Origin: BMS3ABIN04 sp965554225
Lineage (GTDB): Bacteria; Bacteroidota; Ignavibacteria; Ignavibacteriales; Melioribacteraceae
Direction: 5' to 3'
Assembly (NCBI GenBank): GCA_965554225.1
Contig: CBEVZC010000167.1
Location: 1 to 5,947 of the forward strand
DNA length: 5,947 nucleotides
Positions 1 through 5,909 of this stretch are shown one piece after another (the stretch's first letter is position 1; each line of letters opens with the position of its first letter). Both the position numbers and the translations under genes were made by a program. The notes under the pieces are model-generated. The model ran no database searches and had not been told where the DNA came from. It saw only the letters and a list, made by a program, of their open reading frames with translations.

Positions 1-551
1 AATTCTTCGCTTACAATTTCATCTTTCAAAAACTTTGTTCTTTTTGCAAGTTCAACGGCAAGAGTTTTAGCGGTATAAGTTTTGGGAAGTGAAAAGTCTA
101 AAAATCTTTCGAGCAGTTCAAATAGTTTATCTTCTTTTTCAAGCGGAGGTACTGTAGAAAGTTTTTTAATAACAAAAGGACGAGCAATTGATATTTTTTC
201 TATTCTTTCACCGTTTCTGTATAAACGAAACTCTGTGAAGTTTGTTAAAATAACATTCGGGAAAGTGGATAAATATCTTTCAAGTTGCTCGCTGTCTTCA
301 ATTTTGTCAAGATCAACACCTAAGTCTTTTGCCTCAATTTATCCGACTATTTTTTGCCTTCCGTCCCAAATTCTAAAATCGGGATTCCCGGCTTCTGTTT
401 TTTTGGGGAGAATGGTTACATCAATTTTCTTTTTTCGTTTCGCTTCAGAAAATAAGGTAATAAAATCCGCAAGATGCTTATAATAAGATTCTTCTCTTGC
501 ATCGCCCTTTTTATAGGTCTTGAATAAATTTGATAAGTATTTTTTTGTCAT
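1..551 (-). pseudogene. Interrupted N-terminus of a type IIG/ISP-like restriction-modification enzyme, partial at the left edge
   Basis: The gene starts at ATG 551 and reads 70 codons to a TAA at 341-339. The same frame then stays open for another 112 codons to the window edge. The two parts form one continuous protein. Residues 55-60 read GNPDFR and, straight after the stop, the frame reads IEAKD, followed by DSEQLERYL, ILTNFTEFRLYRNG and a Lys/Glu-rich helical stretch. This matches the PD-(D/E)xK nuclease domain that opens large Eco57I/type ISP-like enzymes combining cleavage and N6-adenine methylation. There the motif normally reads GYIEAKD, so the stop most simply replaces a Tyr codon (TAC or TAT to TAA). 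Catalytic candidates are Asp58, Glu73 and Lys75. No Met codon follows the stop in frame, so restart within the window is unlikely. The methyltransferase and specificity domains would lie beyond the left edge. The family is inferred from memory of such sequences. A sequencing error at the stop cannot be excluded. Confidence 0.72.
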
Positions 552-893
552 AATTTAAAATATAATGAAGAATATCTATTTATGATGCTGATAATTTACA
601 GAACGGTATATCGGCGTCGCTTTTCACCTAGCCTGTCCGGCTCAGACGGATCCGCCCCGAATTTATCCGCCGTCTTTTTGGCGGACTACAAAGCAGAACT
701 GTCCCGTAGGGATCCCTTTGGGAAAAAACCACAGCCAATCCGCCGCGGCGGATTATTTAAAATTTATCTTACTTCGCTACTGTTAATAACAGATTGATTC
801 TATTTTATACAAACTTTTTTATGATCTAAAACTATCACACAAATATTACCCTTGACTTTTTACATAACAGGTGGAAAAGCTGGTCATATTGCA
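552..893. other. Gene-free stretch between the restriction-enzyme remnant and mazF; GC-rich palindromes and repeat copy A
   Basis: I see no convincing gene here. An open frame on the plus strand (582-797) runs through the repeat and has no recognisable protein character. Positions 552-600 are AT-rich and are the upstream region of the broken minus-strand gene. Positions 605-760 are distinctly GC-richer than the rest of the window. They contain a hairpin, TCCGCC (666-671) and GGCGGA (680-685) around an 8-nt T-rich loop, and then repeat copy A. No T-tract-backed terminator is evident for mazF. Confidence 0.6.
685..874 (+). repeat. Direct repeat copy A, about 190 bp, palindrome-rich
   Basis: Aligned by hand to 1601-1789, this copy differs at about 19 positions, including one 1-bp indel, so identity is about 90%. 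The most strongly conserved blocks are 745-773 and the stretch from 825 to 868. It contains three dyads. They are an imperfect CCC...GGG hairpin at 703-722 with core AGGGATCCCT, a perfect 18-bp palindrome AATCCGCCGCGGCGGATT at 737-754, and an odd palindrome CTGTTAATAACAG at 780-792. No transposase or obvious terminal inverted repeats are visible, so this is called a non-coding dispersed or MITE/REP-like repeat rather than an insertion sequence. It ends 19 bp from the mazF stop codon. The plus orientation is arbitrary. Confidence 0.9.
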
Positions 894-1217
894 TTATTGT
901 GCGAACATCTCATTTAATACTTTATGTAATTTCAGTTGAGTTCTCTTATTGATTGTATCAATTTTCTTAATAAGTCTTGTTTTGTCAACAGTTCTAATTT
1001 GATCTAATACTATTTGTCCTTCCTTACCTTGAACGTGACAATTTATTCTTGTTGGATAGTTTCTTTGTGTTGATGTTAGGGGAGCTATAATTATTGTTGA
1101 AATATTTTTATTTATTTCATTTGGGGAAATAATTACACAAGGTCTTGTTTTTTTTATCTCACCTCCAATTGTCGGATCTAAATTAACTAAATAAACTTCA
1201 TACCTAAGATAATCCAT
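894..1217 (-). CDS. mazF: MazF/PemK-family endoribonuclease toxin
   Basis: This 107-residue protein belongs to the MazF/PemK toxin family, sequence-specific mRNA interferases that stop translation when free of their antitoxin. Family signatures are visible: GGEIKKTRPCVIISP near residues 18-32, APLTS at 45-49, and LDQIRTVDKTRL at 71-82. Arg25 and Thr48 fall at the same numbers as the catalytic pair known for Bacillus subtilis MazF, and the length is normal. I chose ATG 1217, which overlaps the mazE stop by one base (TAATG) and has AAGGAG 11 nt upstream. A GTG at 1229 would overlap that ribosome-binding site and add four residues that the family lacks. MazE is directly upstream and translationally coupled, the usual antitoxin-first order. 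Nothing indicates inactivation. The cleavage sequence cannot be read from the protein. Confidence 0.95.
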   Translation of the reverse strand: MDYLRYEVYLVNLDPTIGGEIKKTRPCVIISPNEINKNISTIIIAPLTSTQRNYPTRINCHVQGKEGQIVLDQIRTVDKTRLIKKIDTINKRTQLKLHKVLNEMFAQ

Positions 1218-1474
1218 TACCAAGTCCACTCCTTATTATCCCAAGAAGATTGGTTAGTCAGAGTATTTTCGTCTAATAATAAATCATCATTACTTTTCGC
1301 CATTTTTTGGAAAGCTAAATTCCAATTTTCTCGAACTCCAGATAAAGATTTGATAATAATTCTATCACCTCTTACTTCTAATTCAACTTCATTCTTGATT
1401 CCACTTTGCTCAATAATTGATTTTGGAATTCTGATTCCTCTTGAATTGCCTATTTTTACAAGTTTTGTAATCAT
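1217..1474 (-). CDS. mazE: MazE-like antitoxin, AbrB/SpoVT fold
   Basis: This 85-residue protein is the antitoxin partner of the MazF homologue that follows. Residues 1-45 form a swapped-hairpin AbrB/SpoVT DNA-binding domain, with the signature KIGNSRGIRIPKSII at 7-21 and then VELEVRGDRIIIKSL. The C-terminal half is acidic and Trp-rich and ends in WDNKEWTW. In this family that flexible tail wraps the toxin and blocks its active site. The start is ATG 1474, supported by GGAG at 1485-1482 with a 7-nt spacer, a good ribosome-binding site for this window. In characterised systems MazE, alone or with MazF, represses its own promoter. Palindromes just upstream (1493-1513) fit that role but are untested. 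Confidence 0.93.
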   Translation of the reverse strand: MITKLVKIGNSRGIRIPKSIIEQSGIKNEVELEVRGDRIIIKSLSGVRENWNLAFQKMAKSNDDLLLDENTLTNQSSWDNKEWTW

Positions 1475-1492
1475 TTCATTTCTCCAAATTAT

Positions 1493-1532
1493 TAGTAACT
1501 ACAATGTAATTACTTTTATTGTGGAAATCAAA
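1493..1532 (-). promoter_or_regulatory. Candidate mazEF promoter with overlapping palindromic operator
   Basis: On the minus strand TTTG (1532-1529) is followed after 20 nt by TACATTGT (1508-1501), close to the Bacteroidota -33/-7 pattern TTTG-N19-21-TAnnTTTG. The -7 region is covered by two related 8-mers. On the plus strand GTAACTAC lies at 1495-1502 and GTAATTAC, a perfect palindrome, at 1506-1513. Their centres are 11 bp apart, about one helical turn. An overlapping odd palindrome TAGT-A-ACTA lies at 1493-1501. Alternating overlapping palindromes at the promoter resemble the way known MazE-type antitoxins bind their operators. The promoter class and the operator function are inference. 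Confidence 0.45.
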
Positions 1533-1600
1533 TGTTTTTTGACAACATAATGGTGTTGCAAACCCCATTGGGATCCCTAAGGTATAACCCGCTGCCCTTA

Positions 1601-1789
1601 ACTACAAAGCTGAACTGTCCCAAGGGGATTCCTTTGGGAAAAAACTTCTTCCAATCTGCCGCGGCGGATTATTTAAAATTTATCTTACTGAACTACTGTT
1701 AATAACAGATTGATTCTATTTTATATAAATTTTTTATGATCTAAAACTATCACTCAAATATTACCCTTGACTTTTTACATAAGAGGTGA
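1601..1789 (+). repeat. Direct repeat copy B, about 190 bp, palindrome-rich
   Basis: This is the partner of 685-874 in the same orientation, about 90% identical, offset by 916 bp at the left end. The dyads of copy A recur. CCCAAGGGGATTCCTTTGGG at 1619-1638 pairs more fully than in copy A. The GC palindrome AATCTGCCGCGGCGGATT at 1653-1670 has one T/G position, which would still pair as a U-G wobble in plus-strand RNA. CTGTTAATAACAG at 1696-1708 is unchanged. The copy stops 9 bp short of the stop codon of the mscS-like gene. Together with copy A it brackets the mazEF operon exactly. Confidence 0.9.
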
Positions 1790-1798
1790 AGCTATTTG

Positions 1799-2656
1799 TT
1801 ATGTGTTGTTTTCTGAAATGTTTTTGTTTTTATTTTCAGCAATAAAATCAATTGGAAACGGCTTTGTTGCCGAACCGGCATATACGGATAGATGTGGAAA
1901 AGGAATCTCAATACCTTCTTCATCAAATCGTATCTTGATCATTTCCGTAATTGCATTCTTAACCTTTAGCCAATCTGTTTTGATTGCCCAGACGAGAAGT
2001 AGCAAATCCACTGACGAACTACCAAATCCTGCCATGATCACCATCGGATCGGGTTCATTAAGGCATAGTGGTTCCTGTTTAGCAATATCCAATAGAATAT
2101 CGCGTACCTTTCCGATGTTTTCTTTGTAGGCAACTCCAACAGGGATATCGAGGCGGCGTATCGGGAAGCGCGTAATATTCGTCAATTCGCTCTTTATAAG
2201 CGTTTCATTCGGAATACGAACTAATTTGTTGTCGAACGTTCGTAATTTTACAGATAATAAATCAATTGAAAGCACTACTCCGGTTGTATTACCGACGGAA
2301 ATAACATCATTGATTTCAAATGCCTTGTCTGTTATCAAAAACAGGCCGCTTATAATATTTGAAACGCTTGTCTGAGAAGCAAATCCAATCGCAATACCGA
2401 CAATTCCAGCCGCTCCTAATAAGGTGGTAAGCTTAAAACCAAGTTCCCGTAGGGCCGAGATTAATATTAGGGATATCCCTGTATACAATACGGTTTTGCT
2501 GACAATCAAACCAAGCTGCGGCGAGAACCTTTTTGAGAATTGCTTGCGAAGTACTTTGGATGTAAATAACAATAGTGCACCGCCAATCAAAATTAAAACT
2601 ATGACCTTTATGAAGGGATAAATCTGAGTTATTTTAAAATTAAAAATATTTTCCAT
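1799..2656 (-). CDS. mscS: MscS-family small-conductance mechanosensitive channel
   Basis: At 285 residues this protein is the size of compact MscS channels, which open under membrane tension to release osmolytes on osmotic downshock. Hydrophobic segments lie near residues 13-32, 48-70 and 76-107. The third is the pore-lining helix, with the typical Gly/Ala pattern LGAAGIVGIAIGFASQTSVSN, then GLFLITDKAFEINDVISV leading into the cytoplasmic beta domain. VRIPN (146-150) and the C-terminal IEIPFPHLSVYAG (249-261) are also family features. The polar Lys/Asn-rich tail is unremarkable. The start at ATG 2656 has AGGTG 5 nt upstream, overlapping the stop of the preceding gene only 8 nt away, so it is the last gene of the corA operon. 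The subfamily and any ion preference cannot be decided from sequence. Confidence 0.94.
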   Translation of the reverse strand: MENIFNFKITQIYPFIKVIVLILIGGALLLFTSKVLRKQFSKRFSPQLGLIVSKTVLYTGISLILISALRELGFKLTTLLGAAGIVGIAIGFASQTSVSNIISGLFLITDKAFEINDVISVGNTTGVVLSIDLLSVKLRTFDNKLVRIPNETLIKSELTNITRFPIRRLDIPVGVAYKENIGKVRDILLDIAKQEPLCLNEPDPMVIMAGFGSSSVDLLLLVWAIKTDWLKVKNAITEMIKIRFDEEGIEIPFPHLSVYAGSATKPFPIDFIAENKNKNISENNT

Positions 2657-2664
2657 TTTGGCAC

Positions 2665-3483
2665 CTATTTTATGGGCATCCCTAAAAGATGCTCATCTTT
2701 AATTAAATCGAAAGTTTTTGCCAATATTTTTTTACTCTGTTTTTTCCTTGGGTCTGCAATTTTGCTAGCTCCTGAAATTTCTGTCTTTGGCTTTCCCTTA
2801 AAAGTAATAGAACTAATATCATCTTTACCCTTGAAAGAGATTAAAATCTCGTCCGTATATAATTGGTCATTGTGAATAAATAGAGAGGAATTCTCAGCTC
2901 GAACAATAAATTTCTCAACAAATAAATTTTCATCAGATTCATTTTGAATGGTTAACGGACAAATTGCCAGGTACGGCCTTGCCGGGTCCGGTTCTATTTT
3001 CGAGCGCGCTCCGGATGTCAACCAGTAGCAAAGTTCTCCATCTATCAAATCACCAAACCAAGTATTAGATAGAATTACTGAGGGTATTTCAACCAACTTA
3101 ATCTTGGTTTTTGCCGCTATACTTATGCATACCCATATAGGAATTCTCACATGAATCGTTCTTTTAGTTCCACTGGTTAGGTAGAATGAAGCTTCAGGTT
3201 TTACCACAAGCGGCCGGTCTGGCATGGCTGGTGATAATTCTATGGATATAGGTTCTTCTTTAATCACGAATCGAGCCCATTTTATATCTTCAGGAATATC
3301 ACTTTTATTTTGACCATCAATATTTTTGTCGTGGGATGTTGCAATGTAAATTTCTTTCCCATCCCTTTTTATCCAGAGGTTGGCTTCACCAATCCTACAG
3401 TGATAGATTTGGTCACTTTCAACATTGTAGACACTCCAATTACCGTCCAATATATTCAATTTCATGTTATTTGTCTTTTTCAT
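2665..3483 (-). CDS. DUF432-like protein of unknown function in the corA-mscS operon
   Basis: This 272-residue protein has no known function. It resembles the DUF432 family, as recalled from its conserved blocks: RIGEANLWIKRDGKEIYIA (30-48), LSPAMPDRPLVVKPE (83-97), LSNTWFGDLIDGELCYWL (138-155), RPYLAICPLTIQNES (169-183) and an FIVRAENSSLF stretch (192-202). The alternation of hydrophobic and polar residues suggests mostly beta structure. I see no signal peptide and no convincing membrane helix; the most hydrophobic run, 112-124, is too short. The tail from about 243 is basic (DPRKKQSKK), which could allow contact with membrane or channel. I chose ATG 3483 because it overlaps the corA stop as ATGA, a translational-coupling arrangement. 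A GTG at 3489 is less likely. Its position between two channel genes suggests an accessory or regulatory role, which is inference. Confidence 0.8.
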   Translation of the reverse strand: MKKTNNMKLNILDGNWSVYNVESDQIYHCRIGEANLWIKRDGKEIYIATSHDKNIDGQNKSDIPEDIKWARFVIKEEPISIELSPAMPDRPLVVKPEASFYLTSGTKRTIHVRIPIWVCISIAAKTKIKLVEIPSVILSNTWFGDLIDGELCYWLTSGARSKIEPDPARPYLAICPLTIQNESDENLFVEKFIVRAENSSLFIHNDQLYTDEILISFKGKDDISSITFKGKPKTEISGASKIADPRKKQSKKILAKTFDLIKDEHLLGMPIK

Positions 3484-4535
3484 AACCACTTTTTCTTTCT
3501 AAAATAGAATATCATAACGATGGTAACTATAACCATAACCAGCCAGACGCCAAAATATCCCAAGTGCCATTTAAGCTCCGGCATATACTCAAAATTCATT
3601 CCATAAACGCCTGCAATAAATGTTAAAGGGATGAAAATAGTTGCTATTATCGTTAATGTTTTCATGACTTCATTCATGCGATTACTGAGGCTGGATAAAT
3701 AAGTATCTAACATACCGGATATAATATCTCTATAATTTTCAATGGCATCAATAACCTGAATAGTGTGGTCATAAACATCACGAATAAACATCTTGGTTGG
3801 CTTTCTTATCAAAGCCGACTCTGACCTGTCCAATTTATTTATCGATTCGCGCACCGGCCAAACGGATCGTCTTAGAGAGATCATCTCTCTTTTAAGGCTA
3901 TGTATTTCTTGTAAAATGTCCGGAGAAGGGTTCAGTAATAAATCGTCTTCTATAAATTCTATTCTTTCCCCTAAAGTTTCAAGAATAACGTAATAATTAT
4001 CTACAATCGAATCAATCAGGCTATAGGAAAGATAATCGGATTTTAGTTTGGTTATTCGAAACTTTTTACTTCTGATTCTCTCACGTAACGGATCAAAGAT
4101 ATCTCCTGGTCTCTCTTGGAAAGTAATAACATAATCTTCACCTAGGATTATACTGACTTGTTCGTCTACAATATTTTTGTCCTGGAAATAGAACATTCTC
4201 AGAACCAGAAAAATATAATCATCAAATTCTTCAAGCTTTGGTCTTTGAGATGTATGGACGATGTCTTCTAAAACCAGAGGATGTATTTCAAGTGCTTTAC
4301 CAATATCTTCAATCAAACTAACTTCGTGAAGCCCTGCAATATCAATCCAGGTGACGCTTGAGTTGCCAATAAAATCGAGGGCTTCAGCTATGGTGCGAAC
4401 GTTTGATTCAGTGACGTCTTTCTCATCATATTTGATGACGTGTATTTTGGGCTCTTCCAGTTTCTGCTCGCCAACAAAAACTACCTTCCCTGGCGGGAGA
4501 CCTACTTTTTCGGAATACTGACCTATTATATTCAT
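3480..4535 (-). CDS. corA: CorA magnesium/divalent-cation channel
   Basis: This is a complete 351-residue CorA, a homopentameric inner-membrane channel for Mg2+ (and often Co2+ or Ni2+). A large cytoplasmic N-terminal alpha/beta domain is followed by a long stalk helix (about 245-310) and two membrane helices near residues 292-311 and 326-345. The selectivity loop is YGMNFEYMPEL (311-321), with Gly312-Met313-Asn314, and the C-terminus is the typical basic KKKWL. Length and GMN numbering agree with Thermotoga maritima CorA as I recall it. Asp253 in RDVYDHTIQ and Asp91 in LVLEDI correspond to the regulatory metal-site aspartates of that protein, so Mg2+-dependent gating is probably kept. The start is ATG 4535, with only a weak AGAGAG upstream. 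It is the first gene of an operon with the DUF432-like and mscS-like genes. Confidence 0.97.
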   Translation of the reverse strand: MNIIGQYSEKVGLPPGKVVFVGEQKLEEPKIHVIKYDEKDVTESNVRTIAEALDFIGNSSVTWIDIAGLHEVSLIEDIGKALEIHPLVLEDIVHTSQRPKLEEFDDYIFLVLRMFYFQDKNIVDEQVSIILGEDYVITFQERPGDIFDPLRERIRSKKFRITKLKSDYLSYSLIDSIVDNYYVILETLGERIEFIEDDLLLNPSPDILQEIHSLKREMISLRRSVWPVRESINKLDRSESALIRKPTKMFIRDVYDHTIQVIDAIENYRDIISGMLDTYLSSLSNRMNEVMKTLTIIATIFIPLTFIAGVYGMNFEYMPELKWHLGYFGVWLVMVIVTIVMIFYFRKKKWL

Positions 4536-4777
4536 TTATTGTTGCTCTCTTACTTTGACACTAATTATTTTATATGCACATAACTATTATTTCTAACGAA
4601 CTGTCTTGTAAATATTTCTCTCGATATTTTGATTATTTTTTATCTATAGTATGAAAATTAATTCCTTTAATCAAGTTATATTATTTAATTAGAACTAGAT
4701 TAATAAATTATCTATTGCTCGTTCTCAATTGCTTTTAATTCTTTACGCTTGTATAGTCTCTACTATACTTTGTATAT
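4536..4777. other. Divergent intergenic region between corA and rlmN
   Basis: This AT-rich 242-bp region must hold the promoters for both directions. For corA, the minus strand shows TATAAA at 4574-4569, about 34 nt before the start codon, but no convincing -35 or -33 partner and no TAnnTTTG, so no firm promoter is called. The rlmN side is described separately. No RNA gene, riboswitch-like fold (for example a Mg2+ leader) or repeat is recognisable. The corA leader looks too short and unstructured for an M-box. Confidence 0.5.
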
Positions 4778-4780
4778 TTG
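4749..4780 (+). promoter_or_regulatory. Candidate rlmN promoter, Bacteroidota type, with internal dyad
   Basis: TTG at 4749-4751 and a perfect TAnnTTTG match, TATATTTG, at 4773-4780 are separated by 21 nt, as in Bacteroidota housekeeping promoters. Between them is a perfect inverted repeat, GTATAGT (4751-4757) and ACTATAC (4762-4768), around CTCT. The -7 element ends 6 bp before the ATG at 4787, so transcription would begin almost at the start codon. There is no Shine-Dalgarno sequence. The dyad could be an operator, but that is speculative. Confidence 0.5.
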
Positions 4781-4786
4781 CACTCT

Positions 4787-5848
4787 ATGAAAAATGAAGA
4801 AATAAAAGACTCTCTTAAGGGTTTAACTATAAAAGAGTTGCAGCAGCTTTTTAAAGGTTTAGGCGAGCCGCTTTACAGAGGAGAGCAGGTTTTCAATTGG
4901 ATGTATAACCATCTTTCTACAGATTTTGATGAAATGCTGAATCTTTCAAAACCTCTGCGGGAAAAGTTAGCATCACAATATTCTTTACAAACGTTAAAAC
5001 TTATCACCGTTCAAAATTCACCGAACACCGATACAAAAAAATATCTTTTCTCAACTTACGACGGACATAAGATAGAATCGGTTGTCATTCCCGACGGTAA
5101 GCGAAATACACTCTGTATTTCTACACAGGTCGGATGCCCGTTGGACTGTAAATTTTGTGCAACAGGGTTAATGGGTTACACTAGAAATTTAACTGCCGGT
5201 GAAATTGTTGATCAATACTTACTTGCTGCAAAGGATTATGGTAAGGAGAAAATAACAAATATGGTTTACATGGGAATGGGTGAACCTCTGTTAAATTTTG
5301 AAACCACATTAAAAACCCTTTCCATTTTTACAAGCGAAGTGAATAAAAGTCTCAGTAGAAATAGAATAACCGTCTCAACTGCAGGAATAGCACCTAAGAT
5401 TAAAGAACTAGCCGACAGCGGACTAAGAGTAAAACTTGCTCTTTCTTTACATTCCTGCTTTGATGACGTTCGCACGAAGTTAATGCCGATAAATAAAAAA
5501 TATCCTCTTAAAGAAAATATTGAAGCGTTAAGATATTATTCAAAAGTAACTAAATCTCCCATTGTGTTTGAATACACCATGTTTAACGGAATAAACGACA
5601 GGGAAGAAGACATTAAAGCTCTAACTAAATTATGCAGTCAATTATCGAGCAAAATAAATATAATTCCTTTTAACAGCATTGCGCACATGAATCCCGGCGG
5701 AATCTCAGAACAATTAACACCAACACCGCTTGATAAAATACAAGAGTTCGCAAATAAATTAAGGGAACACAATATTACGGTTATGCTAAGAAAAACACAG
5801 GGTGATGATATAGCCGCTGCCTGCGGTCAGTTAGCTATTAAAAATTAG
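4787..5848 (+). CDS. rlmN: RlmN, dual-specificity 23S rRNA A2503 / tRNA A37 C2-methyltransferase
   Basis: This radical-SAM enzyme makes 2-methyladenosine in 23S rRNA (A2503, peptidyl-transferase centre) and at position 37 of some tRNAs. The 353-residue protein looks intact. It has an N-terminal helical RNA-binding domain (about 1-90, including GEPLYRGEQVFNWMY), then CPLDCKFC with the 4Fe-4S ligands Cys117, Cys121 and Cys124. The SAM motif GMGEPL is at 163-168, followed by VSTAG (196-200), LALSLH (217-222) and the C-terminal RKTQGDDIAAACGQL. Cys346 is the expected methyl carrier (Cys355 in E. coli) and Cys110 corresponds to E. coli Cys118. Both being present separates it from inactive relatives; Cfr is less likely given the overall RlmN-like sequence. 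I chose ATG 4787. A TTG at 4778 lies inside the candidate -7 promoter element and is unlikely. The gene stands alone and is divergent from corA. Confidence 0.96.
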   Translation: MKNEEIKDSLKGLTIKELQQLFKGLGEPLYRGEQVFNWMYNHLSTDFDEMLNLSKPLREKLASQYSLQTLKLITVQNSPNTDTKKYLFSTYDGHKIESVVIPDGKRNTLCISTQVGCPLDCKFCATGLMGYTRNLTAGEIVDQYLLAAKDYGKEKITNMVYMGMGEPLLNFETTLKTLSIFTSEVNKSLSRNRITVSTAGIAPKIKELADSGLRVKLALSLHSCFDDVRTKLMPINKKYPLKENIEALRYYSKVTKSPIVFEYTMFNGINDREEDIKALTKLCSQLSSKINIIPFNSIAHMNPGGISEQLTPTPLDKIQEFANKLREHNITVMLRKTQGDDIAAACGQLAIKN

Positions 5849-5890
5849 AAATTAGAAATTAGAAATTAAAAATTAAAAATTAAAAATTAG
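5842..5890 (+). repeat. Seven tandem heptamers AAATTAR at the end of rlmN
   Basis: Seven consecutive perfect 7-bp units fill 5842-5890, in the order AAATTAG three times, AAATTAA three times, AAATTAG once. The first unit contains the final rlmN codons and the TAG stop, so the array starts within the gene. As the unit is not a multiple of three, copy-number change would not alter RlmN because the stop lies in the first unit. Confidence 0.95.
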
Positions 5891-5909
5891 AAAAAACTAA
5901 AATATTCAT

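Larger units (their letters stand above)
1475..1798. other. Gene-free stretch between mazE and the mscS-like gene; mazEF promoter and repeat copy B
   Basis: There is no supportable gene here. Positions 1475-1540 hold the mazE ribosome-binding site and the candidate promoter and operator. Positions 1563-1600 are GC-richer and include an extra imperfect dyad with core GGGATCCC (1570-1577), echoing the hairpin core of repeat copy A. Positions 1601-1789 are repeat copy B. No classical terminator follows the mscS-like stop on the minus strand. The only T-tract there (1644-1639) precedes its hairpin rather than following it. Confidence 0.6.

Noticed and set aside
82..483. 133-codon plus-strand open frame opposite the restriction-enzyme remnant
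   Set aside because: Its Ser/Phe-rich low-complexity translation is the antisense shadow of a Lys/Glu-rich reading frame with clear family motifs.
582..797. 71-codon plus-strand open frame
   Set aside because: It runs through the GC-rich dyads and repeat copy A, has no ribosome-binding site or family resemblance, and copy B (1601-1789) does not preserve it.
1218..1229. Upstream GTG start for mazF at 1229
   Set aside because: It overlaps the AAGGAG that would serve ATG 1217. Only the shorter protein puts Arg25 and Thr48 at the family positions.
1619..1644. Intrinsic terminator for the mscS-like operon in repeat copy B
   Set aside because: On the minus strand the T-tract precedes the hairpin instead of following it, and on the plus strand the hairpin is followed by A residues.
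685..1789. Composite transposon or insertion sequence formed by the two repeats
   Set aside because: No transposase, terminal inverted repeats or target-site duplication could be seen. The repeats are non-coding, so only repeat features are called.
4536..4600. Mg2+ riboswitch or leader upstream of corA
   Set aside because: The likely leader is short and AT-rich, with no stable paired elements that I can recognise.
4778..4786. TTG start for rlmN giving three extra residues
   Set aside because: The TTG lies within the candidate -7 element TATATTTG, has no ribosome-binding site, and an ATG follows three codons later.
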